Part shown: positions 1 to 8,297 of the stretch, piece by piece
How the letters are laid out: the number at the start of each line of letters is the position of its first letter
Position numbering within the stretch: the stretch's first letter is position 1
Source: an uncultured Acetatifactor sp.
GTDB lineage: Bacteria > Bacillota > Clostridia > Lachnospirales > Lachnospiraceae
Assembly: GCA_934426825.1 (NCBI GenBank)
Contig: CAKRYI010000007.1
Location: 36,549 to 100,548, forward strand
Length of the DNA stretch: 64,000 bases
Direction of reading: 5' to 3'
Made by a program: the position numbers and the translations under genes
The notes under the pieces: generated by a model
What the model saw: the letters and a program-made list of their open reading frames with translations, nothing else
What the model was told of the DNA's origin: nothing
The model's database searches: none

Positions 1-1
1 G

Positions 2-142
2 GTAGGTATCTGCGGAGAACTGGGAGCGGATACCACCTTGACGGAGACTTTCCTGCGGATGGGATTTGACGAATTATCCGTATCCCCGTCCATGGTACTC
101 AAAGTGCGGGAGGCTGTCCGCAACGCGAGAGTCGGGGAATAA
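2..142 (+). CDS. ptsI: Phosphoenolpyruvate-protein phosphotransferase (PTS enzyme I), C-terminal end only
   Basis: The window opens inside a gene. The frame from base 2 gives 46 residues and ends in TAA at 140-142. The residues contain CGELGAD and GFDELSVSP followed by a conserved-looking VLKVREAVRN helix. These match the end of the PEP-binding TIM-barrel domain of enzyme I (usual CGE-AGD and G-DEFS-S motifs). Enzyme I passes phosphate from PEP to HPr in the cytoplasm to start PTS sugar uptake. The N-terminal swivelling and HPr-binding domains lie outside the window, so PPDK or PEP synthase cannot be fully excluded, but the spacing of the motifs and the short tail favour PtsI. Confidence 0.75.
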   Translation, partial: VGICGELGADTTLTETFLRMGFDELSVSPSMVLKVREAVRNARVGE

Positions 143-231
143 AAAACTATTTGCCGCAGATTAAACTTTATTGGTTTTTGAGACAATCTGTGCTATGCTG
201 TCCTTAGTATCTTTTTCGGGAGGTGTGCGAA

Positions 232-1713
232 ATGCTGCCGGAACAGTTTTTGGACAGAATGAAAGTCATGCTGGGGGACGAGTATCAGGCGTTCATAGAG
301 GGCTTTGCACAGGAAAAATATCAGGCATTGCGATTGAATGCCTTGAAAATAGGGAAGAATGGACGAAGCGCCGCGGATTTGCCGGCGCTTTTTCCGCTTC
401 CCTTTCATTTGACAAAAGTGCCGTGGGCAGAAAACGGATATTACTATGAGGCGGAGGATCAGCCCGGCAAACACCCCTTGCATAAGGCGGGAGTGTACTA
501 TATTCAGGAGCCCAGCGCCATGGCACCGGTGACGTTGCTGGAGCCGAAACCGGGCGAGCGTATTCTGGATTTATGTGCGGCGCCGGGCGGAAAAAGTACC
601 CAGATTGCCGCGGCAATGATGGGAGAAGGGCTGTTAATCAGCAACGAGATACACCCCGCGAGAGCGAAAATCCTGTCAGAAAATATAGAACGCATGGGAA
701 TCCGCAACGCCTGTGTAACAAATGAGACACCGGCACATTTAGCGGAGGTGTTTCCGGGATATTTTGACCGTGTTTTGGTGGATGCACCCTGCTCCGGGGA
801 AGGAATGTTTCGAAAAAACGAGGGAGCCTGCGATGAGTGGAGTCCGGAAAATGTGGAATTATGCGGGCAGAGGCAGGACGAAATTTTAGACTGTGCGGCG
901 GAAATGCTCCGTTATGGCGGAAGGCTCGTCTATTCCACCTGTACCTTTGCACCCACGGAGAATGAGGGAAGTATTCTCCGTTTTCTGGGCAGACACCCGG
1001 AATTTTCCGTTGTGGAAATGCCACAGGCGGCTGCCCTGTTTTCCCCCGGCAGACCGGAATGGGTGGAGAACCGGACAGAGGAGAAGGGCGAGAGTGCGTG
1101 CGGAAGCGTTGGCGGAACGACAGACGCAGAGCAAGATAGCGAGATTGCAAAAACCCTGCGCCTGTGGCCTCACCGAATCAAAGGAGAGGGACATTATGCA
1201 GCCGTTCTTGTCAAGGCGAAGGATGTACCGGAGGGCTATGTGGAGAGACAGGACAAGACGCCTGCGCGTTACGGGCTGCAAACGGGAATTTCGGAGCGGG
1301 AACTGGGAGAATATCCGGCATTTGCAAAGGAATTCCTGCACACAAAATTGTCGGGAGAGTATTTGAAATTTGGGGACAATCTTTATCTGATGCCGAAGGA
1401 CATGCCGGCATTAAAGGGACTTAAGGTGCTTCGTCCGGGACTGCATTTGGGAACCATGAAAAAAGGACGGTTTGAGCCTTCCCATGCACTGGCGCTTACG
1501 CTTGCACCGGAGGATGTTGTCAATGTGTGGGATATGTCGTCACAGGACAGAACTCTTTGGAATTATCTGGACGGACAGACCTTTTCCGCCGACGGTGCAA
1601 AGGGCTGGTATCTGATTTGCGCAGACGGCTTTAGCATTGGCTGGGGCAAACTGGCAGGGGGCATTATGAAAAATCATTACCCCAAGGGTTTGCGGAAAAA
1701 TATGGTGCGGTAA
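232..1713 (+). CDS. rsmF: RsmF-type rRNA cytosine-C5 methyltransferase
   Basis: This SAM-dependent RNA m5C methyltransferase of the RsmB/RsmF (NOL1/NOP2/Sun) family is 493 residues long. The SAM-binding motif DLCAAPGGKST lies near residue 112. DAPCSGEGMFRK (motif IV, PC) near residue 186 and YSTCTFAPTENEG (motif VI, TC) near residue 235 supply the two cysteines used for catalysis and release. The C-terminal 200 residues fit the extra RsmF RNA-binding region found in Firmicutes. GTG 223 overlaps the GGGAGG ribosome site at 218-223, so ATG 232, about 8 nt beyond it, is preferred. A RluA-type gene follows 33 nt downstream, giving a small rRNA-modification cluster. The exact target cytosine cannot be read from sequence. 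Confidence 0.9.
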   Translation: MLPEQFLDRMKVMLGDEYQAFIEGFAQEKYQALRLNALKIGKNGRSAADLPALFPLPFHLTKVPWAENGYYYEAEDQPGKHPLHKAGVYYIQEPSAMAPVTLLEPKPGERILDLCAAPGGKSTQIAAAMMGEGLLISNEIHPARAKILSENIERMGIRNACVTNETPAHLAEVFPGYFDRVLVDAPCSGEGMFRKNEGACDEWSPENVELCGQRQDEILDCAAEMLRYGGRLVYSTCTFAPTENEGSILRFLGRHPEFSVVEMPQAAALFSPGRPEWVENRTEEKGESACGSVGGTTDAEQDSEIAKTLRLWPHRIKGEGHYAAVLVKAKDVPEGYVERQDKTPARYGLQTGISERELGEYPAFAKEFLHTKLSGEYLKFGDNLYLMPKDMPALKGLKVLRPGLHLGTMKKGRFEPSHALALTLAPEDVVNVWDMSSQDRTLWNYLDGQTFSADGAKGWYLICADGFSIGWGKLAGGIMKNHYPKGLRKNMVR

Positions 1714-1746
1714 ACGCTGACGGATGGGAACAATCAGGAGTAAAAG

Positions 1747-2460
1747 ATGCGTACGAAAGTAATTTATGAGGACAAAGATATTATAGTGGCGCAAAAGCCG
1801 GCGGGTCTGGCAACCCAGACTGCCCGTGTGGGACAGGCGGATATGGTCAGCGAATTGAAAAATCACATTGCTCCGGCGCAGGGCGGAAAATCGCCGTATC
1901 TGGGAGTGATTCACCGTTTAGACCAGCCGGTGGAGGGGCTGCTTGTTTTTGCTAAAAATCAAAAGGCAGCTGCCGATTTGACAAAACAGCTCTCCGGACA
2001 GACACTGAATAAACAGTATTATGCGGCGGTATGTGGACAGCCGCCTGCTCCGGAAGGGGAACTTGTGGATTACTTATGGAAAACACCGGATGGGAAAGCA
2101 CAGGTAGTGACCGGAGAGCAGGACAAATACCCGGAGGCGAAATGCGCCATACTCCGGTATCGGATAATCGGAGAGCGGAATTTACTGCCGTCATCCACAG
2201 GGGGCGGTGTTTTTTTTGCAGATATACACATTGAGACCGGAAGATTTCACCAGATTCGGGCGCAGATGGCACATGCCGGAATGCCGCTTTTGGGGGATGT
2301 AAAATATGGGACGGAAGAATCCATGGCGCGCAGCAGGGAATTGTCGGTGCGGAATGTGGCGCTGTGTGCCTACAAACTGGAATTTCTGCATCCGTTCACA
2401 GGAAAGCCCCTTTCTTTTTGTATCAAACCGGAAGGCAAGGTATTTGCTGCGATGGAATGA
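1747..2460 (+). CDS. RluA-family RNA pseudouridine synthase (no S4 domain)
   Basis: This 237-residue cytoplasmic enzyme isomerises uridine to pseudouridine in rRNA or tRNA. The catalytic aspartate is D59 in GVIHRLDQPVEGLLVFAK; the family consensus after HRLD is usually DTSG, so the QPVEG variant is noteworthy though it keeps the Asp. ETGRFHQIRAQMAH, about 160-175, is the conserved RT-HQIR strand, and GDVKYG follows. The N-terminal S4 RNA-binding domain of RluC/RluD is absent, so it resembles compact RluA/TruC-like enzymes. AGGAG at 1736-1740 serves ATG 1747. It sits between rsmF and a permease, co-directional and probably cotranscribed with rsmF. Confidence 0.88.
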   Translation: MRTKVIYEDKDIIVAQKPAGLATQTARVGQADMVSELKNHIAPAQGGKSPYLGVIHRLDQPVEGLLVFAKNQKAAADLTKQLSGQTLNKQYYAAVCGQPPAPEGELVDYLWKTPDGKAQVVTGEQDKYPEAKCAILRYRIIGERNLLPSSTGGGVFFADIHIETGRFHQIRAQMAHAGMPLLGDVKYGTEESMARSRELSVRNVALCAYKLEFLHPFTGKPLSFCIKPEGKVFAAME

Positions 2461-2514
2461 TTTTGCGAAAAAATACCATACTAAACCTGAGAGAATAACG
2501 GGGGTGAGTGTGGT

Positions 2515-3555
2515 ATGCTTGAAAAAATAAAGACAAAAAAGCCATGGATACTGCTTCTATTGACAGGAGCAGTATATTTTTTTCTGGAATATATCACTCC
2601 CCTGATTGCGCCGATACTGATTGCCATGCTGTTTGTTACGATTTTCGGGCCGTTACTTAAAAAAATGCAGAGAAAATTCCGAATTCACAGACAGATAGGC
2701 GCCGTGCTGTTATTGCTGGTTGCGGGAGCCGTTCTGGTGGGGCTTATCTGGATATTGTTTTCGTGGATTGTGGGAAGCATGCCGCAGTGGATGAGCGGAT
2801 TGGAAGAGGCAATGGAAGAGGTGACGGAGGTGGTGCACTCGGTATGTGGAAGCGTGGGGCGTGCCATCGGAGTGGACAGCGCCTATCTGGAGCAGACCAT
2901 ACTGGGGTGTCTGGAGGAGGCGACGGACTACCTGCAATACCGTGCTGTGCCGGATATGCTGTCACAGTCCGTGGAGTATGTGAAAATACTGGCTGCTGTT
3001 GGCGGCTTTCTGGTGACGTTTTTAATTGCAACGGTTCTTTTGGCGAAAGATTATGATAATATCATGAACCGGATGCTGGACAGGGAAGAGTTTCATGTGT
3101 TGTTAGAGGTTATCTGCGGCATTATCCGCTATATTGCCACTTTTGTAAAGGCGCAGCTTGTCATTATGAGCGTGATTGCGTTGACCGCAGCTTTGACTTT
3201 GGGAATTGCCGGGGTGCGCCATGGATTCCTCTGGGGAATTTTGGCGGGACTTATGGACGCACTGCCTTTTGTGGGAACGGGAATCGTGCTGGTGCCGCTG
3301 TGCATCGTTCAGATTATCGGCGGCGCCTACGGACGGGCGGTGGTCTGTGTTATCCTGTGTGTTGTCTGCATTTTTCAGAGGGAATTGCTGGAACCGAAAC
3401 TCATCGGACGGCGGGTAGGCATTTCGCCGATTGCGGTACTTCTTTCTCTTTATGCAGGAATCCAGCTGTTCGGCGTATGGGGAATTATCAAAGGCCCGCT
3501 GGGATTCATGATTATTTATGAGACGTACCGGAGTATTCTGCGGCGCAGCAGGTAA
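2515..3555 (+). CDS. AI-2E family membrane transporter
   Basis: This 346-residue polytopic membrane protein fits the AI-2E/PerM/YtvI exporter family. Hydrophobic segments appear near residues 10-45, 60-85, 160-180, and as a cluster from 205 to 335. The C-terminal half carries the family-like features GILAGLMDALPFVGTG (about 245) and PKLIGRRVGISP (about 300). Family members have been linked to autoinducer-2 export, Na+/H+ exchange and, in spore formers, the YtvI protein. The substrate cannot be told here. It starts 54 nt after the pseudouridine synthase, with a GGGGGTGAG ribosome site upstream. Confidence 0.85.
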   Translation: MLEKIKTKKPWILLLLTGAVYFFLEYITPLIAPILIAMLFVTIFGPLLKKMQRKFRIHRQIGAVLLLLVAGAVLVGLIWILFSWIVGSMPQWMSGLEEAMEEVTEVVHSVCGSVGRAIGVDSAYLEQTILGCLEEATDYLQYRAVPDMLSQSVEYVKILAAVGGFLVTFLIATVLLAKDYDNIMNRMLDREEFHVLLEVICGIIRYIATFVKAQLVIMSVIALTAALTLGIAGVRHGFLWGILAGLMDALPFVGTGIVLVPLCIVQIIGGAYGRAVVCVILCVVCIFQRELLEPKLIGRRVGISPIAVLLSLYAGIQLFGVWGIIKGPLGFMIIYETYRSILRRSR

Positions 3556-3661
3556 AATCTTGCGGCTCACTTGCAGCTTAGCAGGTAGAATCCCGTTGTG
3601 AGTTCCTATGCGCTATGGTAAAATGATTGGAGAGCAAAAGAGGCTCGGAGGGAGGAGCAGG

Positions 3662-4141
3662 ATGAAGTTATTATTTAAACAGCGTTTTTTTTCATGGTTT
3701 GACAGTTATGATATTTATGATGAAGCGGGTAAAACCGTTTATGAAGTAAAAGGGCAGCTTTCCTGGGGACACTGCCTGAAAATATTTGACGCATTTCAAA
3801 ATGAGGTGGGAATGGTAAAACAGCAGATTTTTACATTCCTTCCGAAATTTGAAATTTATGAGAGAGGCACTTATATCGGCTGCATCAGTAAGGAATTTTC
3901 CTTCCTGAAACCGAGGTACAATATCGACTTTAACGGCTGGCATATCGAGGGCACTTTTATGGAGTGGAATTATGTTATCAGTGATGCGGCGGGCAGACAG
4001 GTTGCTGCGATTTCCAAAGAGCTTTTCCATATGACAGATACATATGTGCTTGATGTGGCAAATGAGGCGGATGCGCTGCATGTGCTGATGTTCGTGCTGG
4101 CGATTGATGCGGAGAAATGTTCCCGCAGCAGTTCCTGTTAA
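3662..4141 (+). CDS. LURP-one-related (Tubby C-terminal-like) protein
   Basis: This 159-residue soluble protein fits the LURP-one-related/YxjI family. It has alternating beta strands of the Tubby-C fold: an N-terminal KLLFKQRFFSWFDSYDIYDE, repeated Y-V-G and F-I-Y-G strands, then a late helix (ALHVLMFVLAIDAE). Family members may bind phospholipid, but their role in bacteria is unknown. An upstream in-frame start at 3608 exists. ATG 3662 is chosen because GGAGGGAGGAG lies just before it and because the family starts at that point. A bidirectional terminator follows at 4201. Confidence 0.8.
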   Translation: MKLLFKQRFFSWFDSYDIYDEAGKTVYEVKGQLSWGHCLKIFDAFQNEVGMVKQQIFTFLPKFEIYERGTYIGCISKEFSFLKPRYNIDFNGWHIEGTFMEWNYVISDAAGRQVAAISKELFHMTDTYVLDVANEADALHVLMFVLAIDAEKCSRSSSC

Positions 4142-4200
4142 AAAATGGGAAAGGGTGGGGACGCAGAGTCCTGCAAGATTCAGAACTTATCGAGAAAATA

Positions 4201-4238
4201 AAAAGGCTGTCTCCGGATAAACCGGAAACAGCCTTTTT
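4201..4238. terminator. Bidirectional intrinsic terminator between the LURP-one gene and tRNA-Pro
   Basis: AAGGCTGT-C-TCCGG pairs with CCGGA-A-ACAGCCTT across an ATAAA loop, leaving one C/A mismatch. Flanking A and T runs make it work on both strands. It ends the + strand gene upstream and the minus-strand tRNA-Pro transcript, which converge on it. Confidence 0.85.
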
Positions 4239-4240
4239 AG

Positions 4241-4314
4241 TCGGCGCGACAAGATTTGAACTTGCGACCTCTGCGTCCCGAACGCAGCGCTCTACCAAGC
4301 TGAGCCACGCGCCG
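4241..4314 (-). tRNA. tRNA-Pro (anticodon CGG)
   Basis: This is a 74-nt cloverleaf on the minus strand. Acceptor CGGCGCG/CGCGCCG, D arm GCTC/GAGC, anticodon stem CTGCG/CGCAG with loop TTCGGGA (anticodon CGG), and T arm GCAAG/CTTGT around TTCAAAT all pair. The discriminator is A. The 3' CCA is not encoded and must be added after transcription. Transcription runs from the promoter at 4331-4359 into the terminator at 4201-4238. Confidence 0.95.
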
Positions 4315-4330
4315 ATGTGTCAACATTAAA

Positions 4331-4359
4331 ATAATAAATAAAAACCCATTGATTGTCAA
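4331..4359 (-). promoter_or_regulatory. Sigma-A type promoter of tRNA-Pro
   Basis: On the minus strand TTGACA (4354-4359) and TATTAT (4331-4336) are separated by 17 nt. The -10 box is 16 nt before the tRNA 5' end. Confidence 0.7.
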
Positions 4360-4429
4360 GTAAAAAACGCATATAATTAGTTCACAAAATGAAAAAAATG
4401 CAAAAAACCTTGAAAGGCTGGGTCTGTTG

Positions 4430-5647
4430 ATGAGTAATGAAAACCATAACAAAGCAGTTGTAACATTGAAAAAAGGCGAAGGCCGCACCTTGAAGGCCGG
4501 GGGAATGTGGGTGTATGACAACGAAATAGACAGCATTATGGGTAGCTTTGAAAATGGTGACGTCATCCAGATTCACGATTTTGACGGCTATTTCATGGGA
4601 TACGGCTATATTAATACAAAGTCCAAAATCACGGTTCGTCTGCTGGCTCGCAGGAAAGATGCCGTTATCGACGAAAAGTTTATGGAACAGCGTGTCCGGG
4701 ATGCGTGGGAATACCGCAAGCAGACCATTGATACCGGCAGCTGTCGCCTGATTTTCGGTGAGGCGGACTTTTTGCCCGGAATCGTAATTGACAAATTTGC
4801 AGATGTTCTGGTGGTGGAGTCGCTGGCGCTGGGAATTGACAGATGGAAACTGACTATTGTCGATTCGCTGAAAAAAGTTCTTATGGAGGACGGTATCCGG
4901 ATTCGTGGGGTTTACGAGCGCAGTGACGCAAAAGTGCGCCTGCAGGAAGGCATGGAGAGGTATAAGGGATTTATCGGTGAGCCTTTTGATACTAAGGTGG
5001 AAATTGTAGAAAACGGCGTAAAATATATGGTGGATGTGGAGGATGGACAGAAAACCGGATTTTTCCTCGACCAGAAAAATAACCGTGCGTCCATTCACCG
5101 AATCTGTAAGGGGAAAAAGGTACTGGACTGCTTTACCCATACCGGTTCTTTTGCCCTGAATGCCGGAATTGCCGGGGCGGAGAGCGTTCTGGGTGTTGAT
5201 GCATCACAACTTGCGGTAGATCAGGCAACGGAGAATGCTGCGCTCAACGGTCTGTCGGACAAGGTTACGTTTCGCTGTGCGGATGTCTTTGAACTGTTGC
5301 CGGAATTAGAGGCACAGAAGGAAAGCTACGATGTGGTGATTCTTGACCCGCCTGCCTTTACCAAGTCCCGTAATTCCGTGAAAAATGCGGTGAAGGGTTA
5401 TCGTGAAATCAATCTGCGGGGATTGAAACTGGTGCGAAACGGTGGTTTTCTGGTGACCTGCTCCTGTTCTCATTTTATGGAACCGGATTTGTTTGCCAAG
5501 ACTATTCGTGAAGCTGCGACCGGTGCTCACAAGCGTCTGCGCCAGGTGGAATTCCGCACGCAGGCATGCGACCACCCTATTTTATGGGCAGCGGACGAGT
5601 CCTATTATCTTAAGTTCTACATTTTTCAAGTAGTTGATGAAAAGTAA
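4430..5647 (+). CDS. rlmI: RlmI-like 23S rRNA cytosine-C5 methyltransferase
   Basis: This is a 405-residue class I SAM-dependent rRNA methyltransferase. An N-terminal PUA RNA-binding domain (about 1-80, KKGEGRTLKAGGMWVYDNEI) precedes the EEHD-like linker and the Rossmann domain. VLDCFTHTGSFALNAG near residue 235 is motif I, VVILDPPAFTKSRN near 302 is motif IV, and VTCSCSHFM near 343 is the catalytic region. E. coli RlmI methylates 23S rRNA C1962; the same target is likely but inferred. TTG 4427 precedes the ATG by one codon; ATG 4430 is chosen, though the ribosome site is weak. The last 13 codons recur, diverged at synonymous positions, at 8183-8224. Confidence 0.88.
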   Translation: MSNENHNKAVVTLKKGEGRTLKAGGMWVYDNEIDSIMGSFENGDVIQIHDFDGYFMGYGYINTKSKITVRLLARRKDAVIDEKFMEQRVRDAWEYRKQTIDTGSCRLIFGEADFLPGIVIDKFADVLVVESLALGIDRWKLTIVDSLKKVLMEDGIRIRGVYERSDAKVRLQEGMERYKGFIGEPFDTKVEIVENGVKYMVDVEDGQKTGFFLDQKNNRASIHRICKGKKVLDCFTHTGSFALNAGIAGAESVLGVDASQLAVDQATENAALNGLSDKVTFRCADVFELLPELEAQKESYDVVILDPPAFTKSRNSVKNAVKGYREINLRGLKLVRNGGFLVTCSCSHFMEPDLFAKTIREAATGAHKRLRQVEFRTQACDHPILWAADESYYLKFYIFQVVDEK

Positions 5648-5884
5648 TGACTGGAAAGTGGCGGAAATGCTTGATTTATAAGGGGTTGAAGGTATTTGAC
5701 GTTTACAGAGAAAACCTCGTAAAGTATCGCAAAATATCACAAAACCGTGATTCAAAGTGGTAGGCTTATGGGGAAAACGATATGTTCTATTTGAATGATA
5801 ACGGGAAACGAACAAAAGACTAACCACGCTTATCTTTCTTTTGGGCATAAGGAATGATATTATTAACATGGAAGTAATGAACAG
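5648..5884. other. Non-coding stretch after rlmI, left edge of the AT-rich segment
   Basis: I see no credible gene here. The first 45 nt after the rlmI stop resemble the bases at 8238-8280, which follow the rlmI relic. The rest is low-complexity AT-rich sequence of unknown role. It may be the remains of an integration junction. Confidence 0.4.
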
Positions 5885-5917
5885 AGAGTAATCGAAAAAA
5901 ATCGGTTGCTCTTTTTT
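5885..5917 (+). terminator. Intrinsic terminator
   Basis: AGAGTAATCGA and TCGGTTGCTCT form an 11-bp stem with two G-U pairs and a six-base loop, followed by TTTTTT. No gene lies just upstream, so it may end transcription leaking from rlmI. Confidence 0.7.
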
Positions 5918-5937
5918 AATATGAATGGGCTTACATG

Positions 5938-5946
5938 TGTTATAAT
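5938..5946 (+). promoter_or_regulatory. Extended -10 promoter candidate for the DUF3267 gene
   Basis: TGTTATAAT has the TG-n extension and a perfect TATAAT at 5941-5946. No good -35 box lies at the usual distance. The leader to the start codon is about 115 nt. Confidence 0.45.
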
Positions 5947-6068
5947 AAAATCAATTATCAAATCGGGATTGGCTGAGCTCTTTGAGCGAGGGATGCTTCT
6001 TGTCCGAAGGGCAAGAAGATCGAAATGGGAATGAGTTTAACCAATCGGAATTTGGAGGTGATGCATTT

Positions 6069-6656
6069 ATGCCTAAAATAATTTGGTGCGGTAATAAATC
6101 TTGGGATACAGATTTCCCAGAAAATACGTTGCCAAACAATGCAAAACTAATAGAAAGACCGGATAATATTTTTAAAAGCAGTATGCTATATGGTGTTTTA
6201 CCATTTATTTCAAGTTATGCGATAATATGTATTAAATGGTTTATTATTGGCGAAAGAGCAATGAACCCGATATATGCTCCATTAGGAATAATATTTGGGT
6301 TGCTATTGATACCTGTTCACGAAGTTTTACATGGAGTTTGTTATAAAAAAGGTCAAAAAGTTTACATAGGAATATGCTTAAAAAAGTTTGCTGCTTTTGC
6401 AGTATGTCACGAACCAATCAGCAAACGTCGTTTTGTAATGATGAGTTTAATGCCTATGCTTTTAGGTATAATACCTTTGGCTATATTTCTTTTATCTCCA
6501 CCCAATGCATTTCTTTCGGGAATATGTATTCCAATGGGGATTATTGGTATGCTTTCTCCGATGCCGGATTATATGGATGTCCACATTATTTGCAAACAAG
6601 TACCTAAAGGTGCTTTAGTTCATACTCAAAATGATGGGTTTTACTGGTACAAATAG
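6069..6656 (+). CDS. DUF3267 putative membrane zinc metalloprotease
   Basis: This 195-residue membrane protein has HEVLH (HExxH) near residue 82 at the end of a hydrophobic segment. Hydrophobic stretches near 40-60, 70-82, 125-148 and 150-170 fit the DUF3267 putative zincin family. HExxH would bind Zn2+, and the later MPDYMDVHI could provide a third ligand; neither role is proven. GGAGGTG at 6054-6060 supports ATG 6069 over the earlier in-frame start at 5982. Base composition is richer in A+T than in neighbouring genes. No partner substrate is adjacent. Confidence 0.75.
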   Translation: MPKIIWCGNKSWDTDFPENTLPNNAKLIERPDNIFKSSMLYGVLPFISSYAIICIKWFIIGERAMNPIYAPLGIIFGLLLIPVHEVLHGVCYKKGQKVYIGICLKKFAAFAVCHEPISKRRFVMMSLMPMLLGIIPLAIFLLSPPNAFLSGICIPMGIIGMLSPMPDYMDVHIICKQVPKGALVHTQNDGFYWYK

Positions 6657-6820
6657 TATTTGTTCGTTGAATGCATAAGTTCTATATATAAATACACAAA
6701 AATTTAAGTTTATAGGGATGACGCAATAATTATTTTTACATGAAAAGGAGTCCGACCGACCAAAAAGAAAATATTTATTTGATTACATTGAATATCTGCG
6801 GTTTATTGCTAAAAAACACA

Positions 6821-6849
6821 TTGATTCATATATAAAAATGTAATATAAT
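6821..6849 (+). promoter_or_regulatory. Promoter of the AAA/DUF4143 ATPase gene
   Basis: TTGATT (6821-6826) and TATAAT (6844-6849) are 17 nt apart, 47 nt before the ATG. An AAAGGAG ribosome site follows at about 6880. Confidence 0.65.
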
Positions 6850-6896
6850 ACATTAAAATACACCAAAATATTTTAAAGAAAGGAGAATGCATACAC

Positions 6897-8189
6897 ATGA
6901 AACGTAAAATAACGTCAAAGTTATATGAGTGGAAAAATATGTTAAATAGTAGAATGCCATTGCTGATTTACGGTGCACGTCAGGTCGGAAAAACATTTGA
7001 GATGCGTGAGTTTGGGGCATTGTATTACAAGAATACCATCTATGTAAACTTTGAAACGGATGAAAGAATCGGAAAATATTTTGAAACAGATATTCATGCA
7101 GATCATGTGATATCTGTTTTGGAAAAATACTATCAGGCTAAGATTGTACCTGAAAATACACTTATTATTTTTGATGAAATTCAAATGTGTGAAAGAGCAT
7201 TGACTTCGTTAAAATATTTTTCGGAAGAGACCCCGGAATATCATGTAATGGCTGCGGGAAGCCTGTTGGGTGTAGCAGTGAACCGGGAAAAATATTCTTT
7301 TCCGGTAGGCAAAGTTCAGATGCTGACTATGTACCCAATGGATCTGGAAGAGGTATTGTGGGCAAAGGGAAAACGGATGCTTGCAGATACGATCCGGGAA
7401 CATTATGAAAACAACCAGCCGTTAGATGAAATACTCCATGAGGAGGCCATGCAGGAATTTTATCATTATTGTATTGTGGGTGGTATGCCTGCGGCGGTGA
7501 AGGCCGATCTTGCAAAAGACAGTCCTATAGAGCAGACAGAAATCCGGCAGATGTTATTAAATTCTTATATTGCAGATATGACCAAATATGCGAATCAGTC
7601 AGATACGATACGTATTTTTGAAGCATATGATTCCCTTCCGGCACAGCTGGCAAAGGATGCCAAAAAATTTCAGTATAAGTTGATAAAATCAGGCGCACGG
7701 GCATCTCAATATGGAGATGCAATCGACTGGTTGATTCGGGCAGGAATTGTGAATAAGTGTATGAAATGCAGTCAGGGATTTTATCCGGTTGCAGCATATC
7801 AGGATGTGAGTGCATTCAAATTATATTATAGTGATATGGGTATTATGTCCGCCAGACTGGGAATGACTTTGGAGGCGCTACAGGGTAAGGAAACAGAGCA
7901 TTTTCGGGGTATACTGACAGAAAACTATGTTGCAATTGCACTGAAAACGAATGGCTATGATCTTCATTATTGGGAATCGGATAATACTGCAGAAGTAGAT
8001 TTCCTTATACAGAAAGATAGTCATGTAATTCCGGTGGAATGTAAAGCCGGAAACCATGTGAAAGCTAAAAGTATGATGGTTTATATGGAAAAATATGCTC
8101 CGGTTTATGCAATTCGGATTTCAGCAAGAAATTTTGGAATGGTAAATGGGATAAAGGCAGTGCCATTATATAGTGTGTTTTGTATCTGA
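6897..8189 (+). CDS. AAA ATPase with DUF4143 domain
   Basis: This 430-residue soluble ATPase has Walker A GARQVGKT at residues 26-33, Walker B LIIFDEIQ near 90-97, and AAGSLLGV as the sensor strand. The C-terminal half is the DUF4143 domain, ending in EVDFLIQKDSHVIPVECKAG near 363, a D-ExK arrangement like the PD-(D/E)xK nuclease fold. Such proteins are common in accessory DNA of Clostridia and Bacteroidetes, and their function is unknown; defence or mobile-element roles are only guesses. The last codons overlap an out-of-frame copy of the rlmI 3' end (8183-8224). That suggests the gene arrived with, or was joined to, an integration junction. Confidence 0.85.
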   Translation: MKRKITSKLYEWKNMLNSRMPLLIYGARQVGKTFEMREFGALYYKNTIYVNFETDERIGKYFETDIHADHVISVLEKYYQAKIVPENTLIIFDEIQMCERALTSLKYFSEETPEYHVMAAGSLLGVAVNREKYSFPVGKVQMLTMYPMDLEEVLWAKGKRMLADTIREHYENNQPLDEILHEEAMQEFYHYCIVGGMPAAVKADLAKDSPIEQTEIRQMLLNSYIADMTKYANQSDTIRIFEAYDSLPAQLAKDAKKFQYKLIKSGARASQYGDAIDWLIRAGIVNKCMKCSQGFYPVAAYQDVSAFKLYYSDMGIMSARLGMTLEALQGKETEHFRGILTENYVAIALKTNGYDLHYWESDNTAEVDFLIQKDSHVIPVECKAGNHVKAKSMMVYMEKYAPVYAIRISARNFGMVNGIKAVPLYSVFCI

Positions 8190-8224
8190 AGTTTTACATT
8201 TTTCAGGTCGTAGACGAACGCTAG
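8183..8224 (+). pseudogene. Relic of the 3' end of an rlmI gene
   Basis: The frame from 8183 reads YLKFYIFQVVDER then TAG. It equals the last residues of the intact rlmI (YLKFYIFQVVDEK) except K to R. At least six codons differ only at silent third positions, so both copies came from functional genes of separate lineages rather than a recent duplication. Similarity continues for about 40 nt past the stop, apart from the second half of a palindrome (8211-8235). No further upstream part of the gene is present. Confidence 0.75.
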
Positions 8225-8235
8225 GCGTTCGTCTA
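8211..8235. repeat. 25-bp palindrome within the rlmI relic
   Basis: TAGACGAACGC and GCGTTCGTCTA are perfect 11-bp inverted arms around TAG. The palindrome disrupts the alignment between the two rlmI 3' ends, so it was gained in this copy or lost in the other. Its ACGAAC/GTTCGT core resembles the outer stem of the cloverleaf repeats at 18122-18336. Confidence 0.7.
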
Positions 8236-8297
8236 GAAAAGTAAGAGCCGGAAGGTGTCGAAAATGCGTGATTTTTTAGATGGAGGAGTAAGGATAA

